A stretch of 64,000 nt of DNA from an uncultured Collinsella sp. (GTDB lineage: Bacteria; Actinomycetota; Coriobacteriia; Coriobacteriales; Coriobacteriaceae), in NCBI GenBank assembly GCA_902494195.1, contig CABUSH010000009.1, forward strand, positions 26,474-90,473, given 5' to 3'. Within the stretch, counting starts at the first letter, position 1. The number at the start of each line of letters is the position of its first letter. The notes beneath the pieces were generated by a model. It saw only the letters and a list, made by a program, of their open reading frames with translations. It was not told the DNA's origin and did not search any database. The translations under genes and the position numbers were made by a program. Positions 1 through 7,737 of the stretch are shown here, piece by piece.

Positions 1-379
<379 letters not shown>

Positions 380-381
380 CT

Positions 382-825
382 TTAAGCCTCCAGCTCAATC
401 TTCGTGGGGTTCTGGGCAGCATGCGGATGCTCGGCACCAGCGTAGACCTTAAGCTTGGTCATCTGGGCACGGCCGAGGGTGGTCTTGGGCAGCATACCGC
501 GAACGGCGCGCTCGATGACCTTCTCCGGGTGCTTCTCCATAGCCTGGCGGAAGCTCTCAGCCTTGAGGCCGCCATTGTAGCCGCTGTGGCGATAATAGGT
601 CTTCGTGTCGGCCTTGTTACCGGTAAGCTGGACCTTATCGGCGTTGATGACGACAACGAAGTCGCCGCAGTCGCTGTTGGGCGTGAACTGGGGCTTGTTC
701 TTACCGCGCAGGATCATTGCGATCTGGGTGGCAAGACGGCCCAGGACAGCACCATCGGCGTCGACGAGAACCCAGTTGCGCTGGACCTCGCCCTGCTTGG
801 CGTAGTGAGTCGATTTCGAAATCAC
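382..825 (-). CDS. rplM: 50S ribosomal protein L13
   Basis: Large-subunit ribosomal protein L13, 147 residues, the usual bacterial length. It has the family's features: WVLVDADGAVLGRLAT near the N-terminus, then LRGKNKP and RAVRGMLPK. The start is GTG (823-825), chosen because a strong GGAGG lies four to nine bases upstream and the protein begins at the normal place. It is the first gene of the rplM-rpsI operon and has its own sigma70-type promoter about 70 bases upstream. Confidence 0.98.
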   Translation of the reverse strand: MISKSTHYAKQGEVQRNWVLVDADGAVLGRLATQIAMILRGKNKPQFTPNSDCGDFVVVINADKVQLTGNKADTKTYYRHSGYNGGLKAESFRQAMEKHPEKVIERAVRGMLPKTTLGRAQMTKLKVYAGAEHPHAAQNPTKIELEA

Positions 826-891
826 TTAGACTCCTCCATGTACAGTACGTGTTGTTACAGAGATTCACGGGGCTCTGCAAGTAACCCGTCC

Positions 892-919
892 ATATTACCC
901 CGCTCGCCGTACGAGTCAA
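892..919 (-). promoter_or_regulatory. promoter of rplM-rpsI
   Basis: On the minus strand TTGACT (914-919) and TAATAT (892-897) are separated by 16 bases, close to sigma70 consensus. Transcription would start near 885 and give a leader of about 60 bases, long enough for L13-type autoregulation, though I see no firmly recognisable leader motif. Confidence 0.7.
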
Positions 920-1018
920 CAGGTATTTTGGCTCCGACCAGAGTTTCTGCACATGTCATCCACGAGCCGTGATTTTCCAGCTCTTTAGCTGTTGTCATTT
1001 TTTGAGGGTTCGCCGTCG

Positions 1019-1897
1019 CTAGCGCTCAACGAACTCTTGGATTTCCGCGAGCAGGCGCTTTGCCTCCTGACGGCCCTGGATATACAGGTCCAAAAGCTTT
1101 GCCGGATCGTGCTCGACATGGCCGACCTCGACCGGCTTTTGCGGAGCGACGACCAACGCACGGCCCTCGCGCTCATACTTCCACAGGTGCATGCGCTGGA
1201 TGTTGTAACGGTCATGGCGCGTCTCGATAGCCTCGAGCAGATAGGGGTAGTCGGCATAACGCGCACGCGCGGCCGGCAAAAACTCGTAGGGCTTTTTCTC
1301 ATACGAACGGTCCTGCGTGACGATGACGACCGCACGGTCGAAGCCCGCCTCCTCGAGCACATGCTCGATGGGGACCGAATCGGCAACGCCACCGTCGACG
1401 TATTTGTGCCCGTCGATCTCGACCGGAGGCGTCACCAGCGGCAACGAAGTCGAGGCGCGCACGGCGTCGAGATCGAGCACAGCGCTTTTGACCGGCAGGT
1501 ACGCGGCGGTTCCAAACAGCATGTCCGTTGCAACGGCGTACATCTCGATGGGGCTGGCGTCGAACGTCTCGTTGTCAAAGGGATCCAGGCGGTCCTGGAC
1601 ATCGTTGAAGATAAAGTCGTAGCCGACGATAGAGCCCGTGGCCGCAAACGACGCGGCGCCCATGAAGCGGTTGTCGTTGCAGAAAGCCAGGTTGATGCGG
1701 TTGGCACGGCCGATCTGGTGCGACTTGTAGTTCACGCCGTTGAGGGCGCCGGCCGATACGCCATATACCGCCGGAATCTCGACGCCGGCCTCCATGAGAA
1801 CGTCGAGCACGCCCGCGGTAAACTGCCCGCGAAAACTGCCACCCTCCAAGACGAGCGCGACCTTGCCGGCGTTCTTTGCCTTATCTTCTGCAGTCAT
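1019..1897 (-). CDS. patatin-like phospholipase family protein (RssA/NTE type)
   Basis: Predicted lipid acyl hydrolase of 292 residues using the patatin Ser-Asp dyad. Visible motifs are the oxyanion loop GGSFRGQF (near residue 19), the nucleophile elbow GVSAG (about residue 47) and the catalytic Asp in VDGGVADSVP (about residue 167). There is no signal peptide, so it is probably cytoplasmic or peripheral. The ATG at 1895-1897 has an AGGAGG site upstream (minus strand). It stands alone between rplM and the tmRNA region. Substrate is unknown; members act on phospholipids or lysophospholipids. Confidence 0.88.
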   Translation of the reverse strand: MTAEDKAKNAGKVALVLEGGSFRGQFTAGVLDVLMEAGVEIPAVYGVSAGALNGVNYKSHQIGRANRINLAFCNDNRFMGAASFAATGSIVGYDFIFNDVQDRLDPFDNETFDASPIEMYAVATDMLFGTAAYLPVKSAVLDLDAVRASTSLPLVTPPVEIDGHKYVDGGVADSVPIEHVLEEAGFDRAVVIVTQDRSYEKKPYEFLPAARARYADYPYLLEAIETRHDRYNIQRMHLWKYEREGRALVVAPQKPVEVGHVEHDPAKLLDLYIQGRQEAKRLLAEIQEFVER

Positions 1898-1982
1898 ATT
1901 GACCTCCTGCGATTACGTTTTGGCTTTCTTCTACCCAGTTTTGGGATGGAGGGCGCATAGGTTTTGGAGTTGAGGAGATGGA

Positions 1983-2032
1983 GCGGAAAGCGCGTCCCAG
2001 TTTGAGGCGGAATTCCGGGATGCACTTTCCGC
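1983..2032. repeat. intergenic palindrome, 16-bp arms
   Basis: Arms 1983-1998 and 2017-2032 are complementary at 14 of 16 positions (left arm starts GCGGAAAGCGCG). A further GGAAAGCGCGTC half-site follows at 2047-2058. It lies in the 424-base gap between the patatin gene and the tmRNA 3' end. There is no T-tract, so it is not a simple terminator; it is probably one of the interspersed palindromes of this genome. Confidence 0.55.
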
Positions 2033-2133
2033 CTGGGCCGCCATTGGGAAAGCGCGTCTCACCCTTCGTTGATGCGGGACACGGCAGGCTGCAGTACGAT
2101 CGGCATCGCGTCTATATCTAGTCGAGGCTTTGC

Positions 2134-2224
2134 GCGGAGAATCCGCGTATTTGCTTCGCAAATCCGCGCCGGCTTCGGCCGCCTGTCGGCGTCCTCGCCC
2201 GCTCGCTACAAACGCTTCGCGTTT
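2134..2224. repeat. row of short TTCG-loop hairpins
   Basis: Four small hairpins follow one another: GCGGAGAATCCGC (2135-2147), ATTTGCTTCGCAAAT (2149-2163), CGGCTTCGGCCG (2169-2180) and AAACGCTTCGCGTTT (2210-2224). Three carry a C(UUCG)G-like loop. No open frame with a ribosome site covers them. Function unknown; they lie just beyond the tmRNA terminator. Confidence 0.5.
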
Positions 2225-2247
2225 GCTTAACGCCCGCGCCCTGCATA

Positions 2248-2264
2248 GAGTTCGATTCTCCGCG
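2248..2264 (+). repeat. 17-base inverted copy of the tmRNA T-arm/3' end
   Basis: The 17 bases GAGTTCGATTCTCCGCG match exactly, in opposite orientation, the tmRNA segment at 2331-2347, which contains the T-loop and the start of the acceptor strand. The rest of a tRNA-like fold is absent. It may be a remnant attachment-site duplication from an element that used ssrA. Confidence 0.6.
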
Positions 2265-2278
2265 GTACGGACAAGAAA

Positions 2279-2313
2279 TAAAAAGGCAGGTAGATATGAG
2301 TATCTACCTGCCT
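2279..2313 (-). terminator. intrinsic terminator of ssrA
   Basis: A perfect 13-bp stem (2284-2296 with 2301-2313, loop TGAG) is followed on the minus strand by a T-run. It begins nine bases beyond the CCA end of tmRNA. Confidence 0.85.
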
Positions 2314-2321
2314 GTTACTTA

Positions 2322-2685
2322 TGGTGGAGGCGCGGAGAATCGAACTCCGGTCCACGAAAGCCCCCTGATTGGCATCTCCAAGCTCAGTCGCTGATTTAGT
2401 CTCGGACGCTTTGCGCGCAGCGACACGCTCGCGGCATCCCAACCGGTTCGGTCTTAGCCTGCGCCATACCGATTACGTGCGCAGGAGCATTCCCCTAAAA
2501 TGACGTCGCGCCGGTGTCGGGGAAATCACCGGGTTGACGCGCCGCTATAAACTAAGCAGCGAGAGCCATAGGCTCAAAAGAAGAGTTGTTGTCAATTCAA
2601 TTTGACGGTACCCCTGTTTAACGAGGCGAGGAGACCTCGGCTTGCTTCCTCTCTCAGAGCTATCGTGTCGAAACCAGTCGCCCCC
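2322..2685 (-). ncRNA. ssrA: transfer-messenger RNA (tmRNA)
   Basis: One-piece tmRNA of 364 bases that rescues stalled ribosomes with SmpB. The 5' end GGGGGCG (2679-2685) pairs with CGCCTCC before the ACCA 3' end (2322-2325), giving the 7-bp acceptor stem with one G-U. The alanine-type tRNA-like part includes GGAGTTCGATTCTCC (T arm). The tag frame lies at 2552-2593 and reads DNNSSFEPMALAA then TAG, with the usual ALAA ending recognised by proteases. A strong terminator follows. The exact resume codon (GAC or one earlier) is inferred. Confidence 0.96.
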
Positions 2686-2922
2686 GAATATCGGGAAAGT
2701 CTGGATGGCATTGGGCGCGAGCACCCAACACCCGTCGACTTTTCAAGGAACATGCGGGGCGAGCCCCGCTTGTGAAGTGTTATCTTACCACGTTCTGAAA
2801 GCGGACAGCTGTTCTATGCACGAGCTGTGAAGACCCCAATGTGCGCTGCACTTCGCACTTTTGCTACCGATCGCGTCACGTATATTTTCGCCAAGCAAAA
2901 TTGACCCGTCGAAAGGACCGTT

Positions 2923-3357
2923 ATGGATACCAAGCAGCAACTCGTCAATGCCCTCGCAGGCCTGGGCTCAACCATTACCGAAGCTATGGATGTCATCGAA
3001 GGCTTTGTCCCCTGCGGACATCCCGCCCTCACGGTATCGAACGCACTCGTCGCGCTGGACGCTGACGATAATGCAGCTCTCGCCCAGCAGCTTGAGACCG
3101 TCGAGGGCTTTATCGACCACGTGAGTGAGAACCGCGGCGTGACCGCCTACCACGGCATCGAGGTCGAGCTCGCGGGTCCCAAAGCCGATCTGCTCGCAGC
3201 AATCCGCGAGGTAGGCGCCCTTATGCAGACCGCAGGCGTCAAGAACACCCAGGTCAACGAGTGGGTCTACCGCAGCCTGGCAGCACTCGACAGCTCCGAC
3301 GAAAAGGCAGCCGAGCAGCTCGCAGAAAGTCCCGCCATTAAGGCAGCGCTTTTGTAA
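2923..3357 (+). CDS. hypothetical protein, 144 aa
   Basis: Unrecognised acidic, largely helical cytoplasmic protein. It starts at an ATG preceded by GAAAGGA. No signal peptide or membrane segment is seen. Residues 1-60 contain two predicted helices separated by VPCGHPAL, and the second half (EVELAGPKADLLAAIREVG) also looks helical; only one cysteine, in PCGHP, stands out. It is transcribed alone, divergent from tmRNA and convergent with the metal ATPase genes. Codon use matches its neighbours, so it is probably real. No function proposed. Confidence 0.75.
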   Translation: MDTKQQLVNALAGLGSTITEAMDVIEGFVPCGHPALTVSNALVALDADDNAALAQQLETVEGFIDHVSENRGVTAYHGIEVELAGPKADLLAAIREVGALMQTAGVKNTQVNEWVYRSLAALDSSDEKAAEQLAESPAIKAALL

Positions 3358-3392
3358 TACATAGAGAAGCTAGCAGGCGGTCAAACACAAAA

Positions 3393-3434
3393 GGCCTGCA
3401 TCCGGATGGTGGCAATACCATTCGGATGCAGGCC
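3393..3434 (-). terminator. terminator of the P-type ATPase operon
   Basis: A perfect 12-bp outer stem (3393-3404 with 3423-3434) and an inner ATGGT/ACCAT stem, followed on the minus strand by TTTTGTGTTT. It lies 25 bases after the ATPase stop codon and 35 bases after the convergent 144-aa gene, so it may serve both directions. Confidence 0.75.
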
Positions 3435-3458
3435 AGATAACGTGGGCGAACACGTCTG

Positions 3459-5534
3459 CTAGCGCAGATATGCCTTCGCGTTACTCAGGCTGTAGGCGAT
3501 CGTCGAGCCGTTGTGCAGCAGCGACGACGCCTGCGGAGTAATCATGCCGGTAATACCCAATGCCAACAGCGCCGAGTTGGTGAGCATCACCTTGGAATAC
3601 GAACTCGTCAGACGGTCGATAAGCCCCTGACTCATGCGGCGCAGGCGCACGATCGCGGCGAGATCCGTATCGGTCAGGATGATATCGGCGACCTCCTTGG
3701 CGATGTCGCTTCCACCGCCCATTGCCAGCCCCACGTCGGCCAAACCGAGCGCCGGCGAATCGTTGACGCCGTCGCCCACCATGGCAACGTGGCGCCCCTC
3801 GCCCTTAATGTGCTCGACATACGCGTACTTGTCCTCGGGCAGCAGCTCGGCCTTAAACTCGTCGACACCTGCCTCGCGAGCAATGCGCTCGGCTGTGCGC
3901 TCCGAGTCGCCCGTGAGCATGACCACGTGCTTAACGCCCAACGCGTGCAAGTCGGCGATGGCCTCGCGGACCCCGGCCTTGAGCGGGTCCTCGATGCCGA
4001 GCACGCCCACAACGGTACCATCGACCGCCAGGTACAGCGGCGACAAGCCCTGCATCTGGGACTCGATGCGCTCCTTAATGTCGGACTCGAGCTGCGCGCT
4101 CTCATCCTCAAATACAAAGTGCGCGGAACCGATGATGGCGCGACGCCCTTCAATGGACGAAGCGATACCGTGCGCCACAATATACTCGACAGCAGCGTGA
4201 CGCTCGCGGTGCTCGAGCCCACGCTCGTGAGCAGCGTTGACCACGGCACGCGCCACCGGATGCGGGAAATGCTCCTCCAAGCAAGCGGAAAGGCGCAGGA
4301 TCTCGTCCTCGCTCCAGCCATCGGTGGTGAGTACGCAGGCAAGACGCGGCTGCGCCTCGGTGAGCGTGCCGGTCTTATCAAACACAATGGTGTCGGCCTT
4401 GGCAAACGACTCAAAGTACTTTGCGCCCTTGACCATGACGCCCATCTTGGCGGCATCGCTCATAGCGGTCATGACGGCAACGGAACCCGTGAGCTTGAGT
4501 GCGCACGAGTAGTCGACCATCAGCGCCGCCGAGGTCTTGATGAGGCTACGCGTGGTGAGCGCAACCAAGCCCGCGAGCAGGAAGTTCCACGGAACGATCT
4601 TGTTGGCAAGGTCCTCCATATGCGACTGGCCCTCGGACTTGAGCGAATCGGCCGTCTGCACGAGCGAGACGATCGAACGGAGCTTGGTCTGAGCCGTATT
4701 GGCGCGCACACGCACCAAGATGCTGCCGTCTTCCACGACAGTGCCGGCGAACACGTCGTCGCCTGCGCTGCGCTCGACGGCAAGCGGCTCGCCGGTCAGG
4801 GTCGCCTGGTTGACCATGGCGCTCCCCTGTTCGACCACGCCGTCGATGCAGATGGACATGCCGGTGCGTACGGCGACCAGATCGCCGGGCTCGAGCTCGG
4901 TCGCAGCAACGCTCACCTCAGTGTCGCCGACGACCTTTTGCGCCTTGTCGGGCACATCGAGCAGCGAGTTGATGAGCTCGTTTTCGCTCATGGCGCGGGT
5001 GTAGTCCTCGAGCAGCTCGCCCACGTTGAGCAGGAACATCGTCTGGCCCGCGGTGTCGACATCACGCTTGACGAACGAAATGCCGATGGCCGAAGCGTCG
5101 AGCACGGGAACGGTCAGGCGCGGCTGCGCCAGCTCATGAAGGGCAGCGCGCAAAAATGCCATGTAACCGGCCACGACAAACACCGCACGCAGAGGCGTCG
5201 GCAAGAACCAGCGACGTGCGTAATGGGCGCCGATGAGTGTCGCCAGGTCCATAACGAGTTTGTGCTTGCGCGGCTCGAGTTGCATCACGTAACCCGACTT
5301 GGCATCGGCGATGGCTTGAGCATCGAGTGCGCCCAAGGCGTCGAGCACGCTCGCACGACACTGCTCGTCATATTCGAGCGCCATCTGGCCAATACGGCCA
5401 TATACGCGCACTTTGCGCACGCCGTCGATTTCGCCGCCAAGCTTAAGAAGTGCATCGAGATCGCTCTCTGGCACAGGACCCGCCAATTGAAGACGGGTCC
5501 TGCCGGGGATCTCGCTAATAATCGAGAATCTCAT
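3459..5534 (-). CDS. heavy-metal-translocating P-type ATPase (P1B-like)
   Basis: Membrane pump of 691 residues that moves a metal ion out at the cost of ATP. It has an N-terminal HMA-like segment (PGRTRL near residue 10) without CxxC, the actuator TGEP (about 247), phosphorylation site DKTGTLT (about 386) and hinge GDGVNDSP near the end. The membrane motif that is CPx or SPC in most P1B pumps reads DYSCALKL here (about 341-348), so the proline is missing. It lies 18 bases after a small DUF6110-type gene, an arrangement like CtpC with its PacL partner. The metal (Zn, Mn or Fe) cannot be told from the sequence. Confidence 0.88.
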   Translation of the reverse strand: MRFSIISEIPGRTRLQLAGPVPESDLDALLKLGGEIDGVRKVRVYGRIGQMALEYDEQCRASVLDALGALDAQAIADAKSGYVMQLEPRKHKLVMDLATLIGAHYARRWFLPTPLRAVFVVAGYMAFLRAALHELAQPRLTVPVLDASAIGISFVKRDVDTAGQTMFLLNVGELLEDYTRAMSENELINSLLDVPDKAQKVVGDTEVSVAATELEPGDLVAVRTGMSICIDGVVEQGSAMVNQATLTGEPLAVERSAGDDVFAGTVVEDGSILVRVRANTAQTKLRSIVSLVQTADSLKSEGQSHMEDLANKIVPWNFLLAGLVALTTRSLIKTSAALMVDYSCALKLTGSVAVMTAMSDAAKMGVMVKGAKYFESFAKADTIVFDKTGTLTEAQPRLACVLTTDGWSEDEILRLSACLEEHFPHPVARAVVNAAHERGLEHRERHAAVEYIVAHGIASSIEGRRAIIGSAHFVFEDESAQLESDIKERIESQMQGLSPLYLAVDGTVVGVLGIEDPLKAGVREAIADLHALGVKHVVMLTGDSERTAERIAREAGVDEFKAELLPEDKYAYVEHIKGEGRHVAMVGDGVNDSPALGLADVGLAMGGGSDIAKEVADIILTDTDLAAIVRLRRMSQGLIDRLTSSYSKVMLTNSALLALGITGMITPQASSLLHNGSTIAYSLSNAKAYLR

Positions 5535-5552
5535 AGTTTGTGCCTGGGAGCG

Positions 5553-5798
5553 TTACTCGGCTGCCTCGTCAGCAGCGGCCTCGCTCTGGGTGATGTAGGC
5601 AGCCTCGGCAACCATGTCATCGACATTGGCCTTGGCCTGCTCGACCATGTCCTGGTAGCAGTTCTTGACGCGCATACCGCACGCGATGCCCTGCACGCAG
5701 GCGTTCTTTACCGGAGCGCTGGTGAGCAGCTTGATGCCGGCCGTACCAAGCAGAAAACCGCCACCGACAAGCAGGGTGTTAAACGTCGACTTCTTCAT
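5553..5798 (-). CDS. DUF6110-like small membrane-associated partner of the metal ATPase
   Basis: 81-residue protein with one N-terminal hydrophobic segment (TLLVGGGFLLGTAGIKLLTS), a central CxxxxACGMRVKNCY region with three cysteines and an acidic helical tail. The ATG at 5796-5798 follows GGGAGAA; an upstream in-frame extension is unlikely. Small proteins of this kind sit next to P-type ATPases and, in mycobacterial PacL/CtpC pairs, bind metal and stabilise the pump. The role here is inferred from gene order and general layout. Confidence 0.75.
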   Translation of the reverse strand: MKKSTFNTLLVGGGFLLGTAGIKLLTSAPVKNACVQGIACGMRVKNCYQDMVEQAKANVDDMVAEAAYITQSEAAADEAAE

Positions 5799-5902
5799 GT
5801 TGCTTCTCCCTTTTGCCGCACAAGCGCGGCATGGTGCCTTAGCACCCGAGTTCATTAGTTTACTCGAGCACGCTTTTGAGACTAGTTTAGTCGAACTATT
5901 AT

Positions 5903-5920
5903 GGTCAACCAAAGTTAACC
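5903..5920 (-). promoter_or_regulatory. candidate metal-responsive operator upstream of the ATPase pair
   Basis: GGTCAACC and AAAGTTAACC lie side by side about 105 bases upstream of the DUF6110 gene in an AT-rich stretch. The decamer AAAGTTAACC recurs, in inverted pairs, upstream of the feo operon (56666-56721). Assignment as an operator is inference. Confidence 0.4.
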
Positions 5921-5949
5921 TTTTGGAAACTATGGGGGTGAACTCAATA

Positions 5950-5974
5950 TGACAAAGGGACTGTCCCTTTGTCA
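5950..5974. terminator. palindromic hairpin downstream of the ABC exporter gene
   Basis: TGACAAAGGGAC and GTCCCTTTGTCA form a nearly perfect 12-bp stem with a one-base centre, five bases after the ABC gene's stop at 5980. There is no T-run, so termination is plausible but not certain. It resembles the AAAGG/CCTTT palindrome family elsewhere in the window. Confidence 0.5.
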
Positions 5975-5979
5975 CATTC

Positions 5980-7737
5980 CTACAGCTGCCAGTCCGCCGC
6001 TTCCTTTTGCAGCGCAATCATGCGGGCAAATTCTCCGCCTGCCGCCTTGAGCTGCGCCGGAGTGCCCTGCTCGGCAACCACGCTATCCTTGAGCACAACG
6101 ATTTTGTCGGCATTTTCCACCGTACGCATACGGTGGGCAATAACGATAACGGTCTTACCTGTAAGCAGACGGGAGAGTGCCTGCTGTACCACGGTCTCGT
6201 TCTCCACGTCCAAGCTTGCCGTCGCCTCGTCCAACAGCACGATGGGCGCATCTTTGAGCAGCGCGCGAGCGATGGAGATGCGCTGGCGCTCGCCGCCGGA
6301 GAGTTTGGAGCCGTTCTCACCGATCATGGTGTCGTAGCCCTGCGGCATGCGGCTCACAAACTCGTCGCAGTTGGCGGCACGCGCGGCAGCAAGCACTTCC
6401 TCATCGGTGGCATCGCGACGACCAAGACGGATGTTTCCCATCACCGTGTCGTCAAAGAGCAGCACGTCTTGGAACACGATGGCGTAATCACGCAGCAGTA
6501 CCTCGGGATCAACGCTCGCAACATCCACACCGCCCACGGTAACCTTGCCCGCGGTGGCATCCCAAAAGCGCGCGGCCAGGCGGCTCACCGTAGACTTACC
6601 GGAACCCGAAGGACCGACCAGCGCCGTGACCTCGCCCTCCTTGGCGGTAAAGCTCACATCGGTAAGAACTTTCTCGCCGGCGCGTCCGTCCTCGCCCGCA
6701 CCATAGCCAAATGCCACGTGATCGAACACCACATCGTGGCCCGCGGGCTCAAATTTCTCGCTGCCCCGCGCCACAGGCTCTACCATGATGGAACGCATGC
6801 GCTTGGCAGACGACTCGGCGGCAAACAGCTCGGACATTAACATTAACGCCTGGTCAAAGGGCGCATAGATACGGCTCACCATAAGCAGGAAGGCAAACAT
6901 CACCAAAAAGTCGACCTGCCCGGAGGCGACCACCGCGGCGCCCGTGACCAGCGTGGTGGCAATGCCCAGACGCAGAATGGAGAAGGCGGAGTTGACCAGA
7001 AGCCCGTTGACGAGCTCGCCCTTGGTGGTCTCGCGCTCCTCGGCATCGATCACGGCGTTGAGCCCCTCAAGATAATGGGCCTCCTGGTTGGTAGCGCGGA
7101 TTTCGCGCACGCAGTCGAGCGTCTCTTGAATTGCCTCGGTAACCTTGACCTTCTCGGCGCGCACGCGATCGAACACCGGGGTCATGGGGCCGCGTGTTAG
7201 ATACAGCACGGCAAAGGCCACGGGAACGCTCCAAAACGCCGCGATCGCCAGCTGCCAGCAAAAAAACAGCGACGCCACGAACACAATGGCGCTTGCGATG
7301 ATGGCACCCCAAAGCTCTCCCAGCACGTGGCTGTAGGCGTGCTCCATGGCCTGGACGTCGCCCATGATGGTCTCGGTTAAATCGGCCAGATCACGACGAC
7401 CAAAAAACGACAGTGGCAGTTTGCGCAAGCGCTCGGCGATCTCCATACGCTGCTTGCCGCACTCCTCGTAAAAGATGCAGTAGGTGTAGTAATACTGCTG
7501 CCAGTTAGAGGCAAAGAGCAACACGAAAAAGACCAGGAGGCCGCCCACGATCGGCAGCGCATCCGGCAGGTCAGCCCCGCTGGCGAGATGCTCGACAAAG
7601 CCGGCCATAACCAGGAATAAAAAGCCCATGCCGGCCATGGTAATGAGATTGGTGAGCGTGGTCCAGAAAATGCCGCGTTTCACACCGGCGACGCCTTTAT
7701 CGGATAGGAAATACTTCTTTTGGAATGAGGCGAACAT
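5980..7737 (-). CDS. ABC transporter permease/ATP-binding fusion (second half-transporter)
   Basis: 585-residue half-transporter: about six membrane helices in residues 1-320, then a nucleotide-binding domain with Walker A GPSGSGKST, signature LSGGERQR, Walker B IVLLDEATAS and the H-loop IAHRM. It directly abuts the upstream 608-residue half-transporter, so the two are probably one heterodimer. With a divergent AraC regulator this layout resembles siderophore-uptake systems of the YbtPQ/IrtAB kind, but a drug or peptide exporter is also possible. Confidence 0.88.
   Translation of the reverse strand: MFASFQKKYFLSDKGVAGVKRGIFWTTLTNLITMAGMGFLFLVMAGFVEHLASGADLPDALPIVGGLLVFFVLLFASNWQQYYYTYCIFYEECGKQRMEIAERLRKLPLSFFGRRDLADLTETIMGDVQAMEHAYSHVLGELWGAIIASAIVFVASLFFCWQLAIAAFWSVPVAFAVLYLTRGPMTPVFDRVRAEKVKVTEAIQETLDCVREIRATNQEAHYLEGLNAVIDAEERETTKGELVNGLLVNSAFSILRLGIATTLVTGAAVVASGQVDFLVMFAFLLMVSRIYAPFDQALMLMSELFAAESSAKRMRSIMVEPVARGSEKFEPAGHDVVFDHVAFGYGAGEDGRAGEKVLTDVSFTAKEGEVTALVGPSGSGKSTVSRLAARFWDATAGKVTVGGVDVASVDPEVLLRDYAIVFQDVLLFDDTVMGNIRLGRRDATDEEVLAAARAANCDEFVSRMPQGYDTMIGENGSKLSGGERQRISIARALLKDAPIVLLDEATASLDVENETVVQQALSRLLTGKTVIVIAHRMRTVENADKIVVLKDSVVAEQGTPAQLKAAGGEFARMIALQKEAADWQL

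Noticed and set aside
2134..2270. A tRNA or second tmRNA gene
   Set aside because: Only the T-arm-like 17 bases are present; no acceptor partner, D arm or anticodon arm can be drawn.
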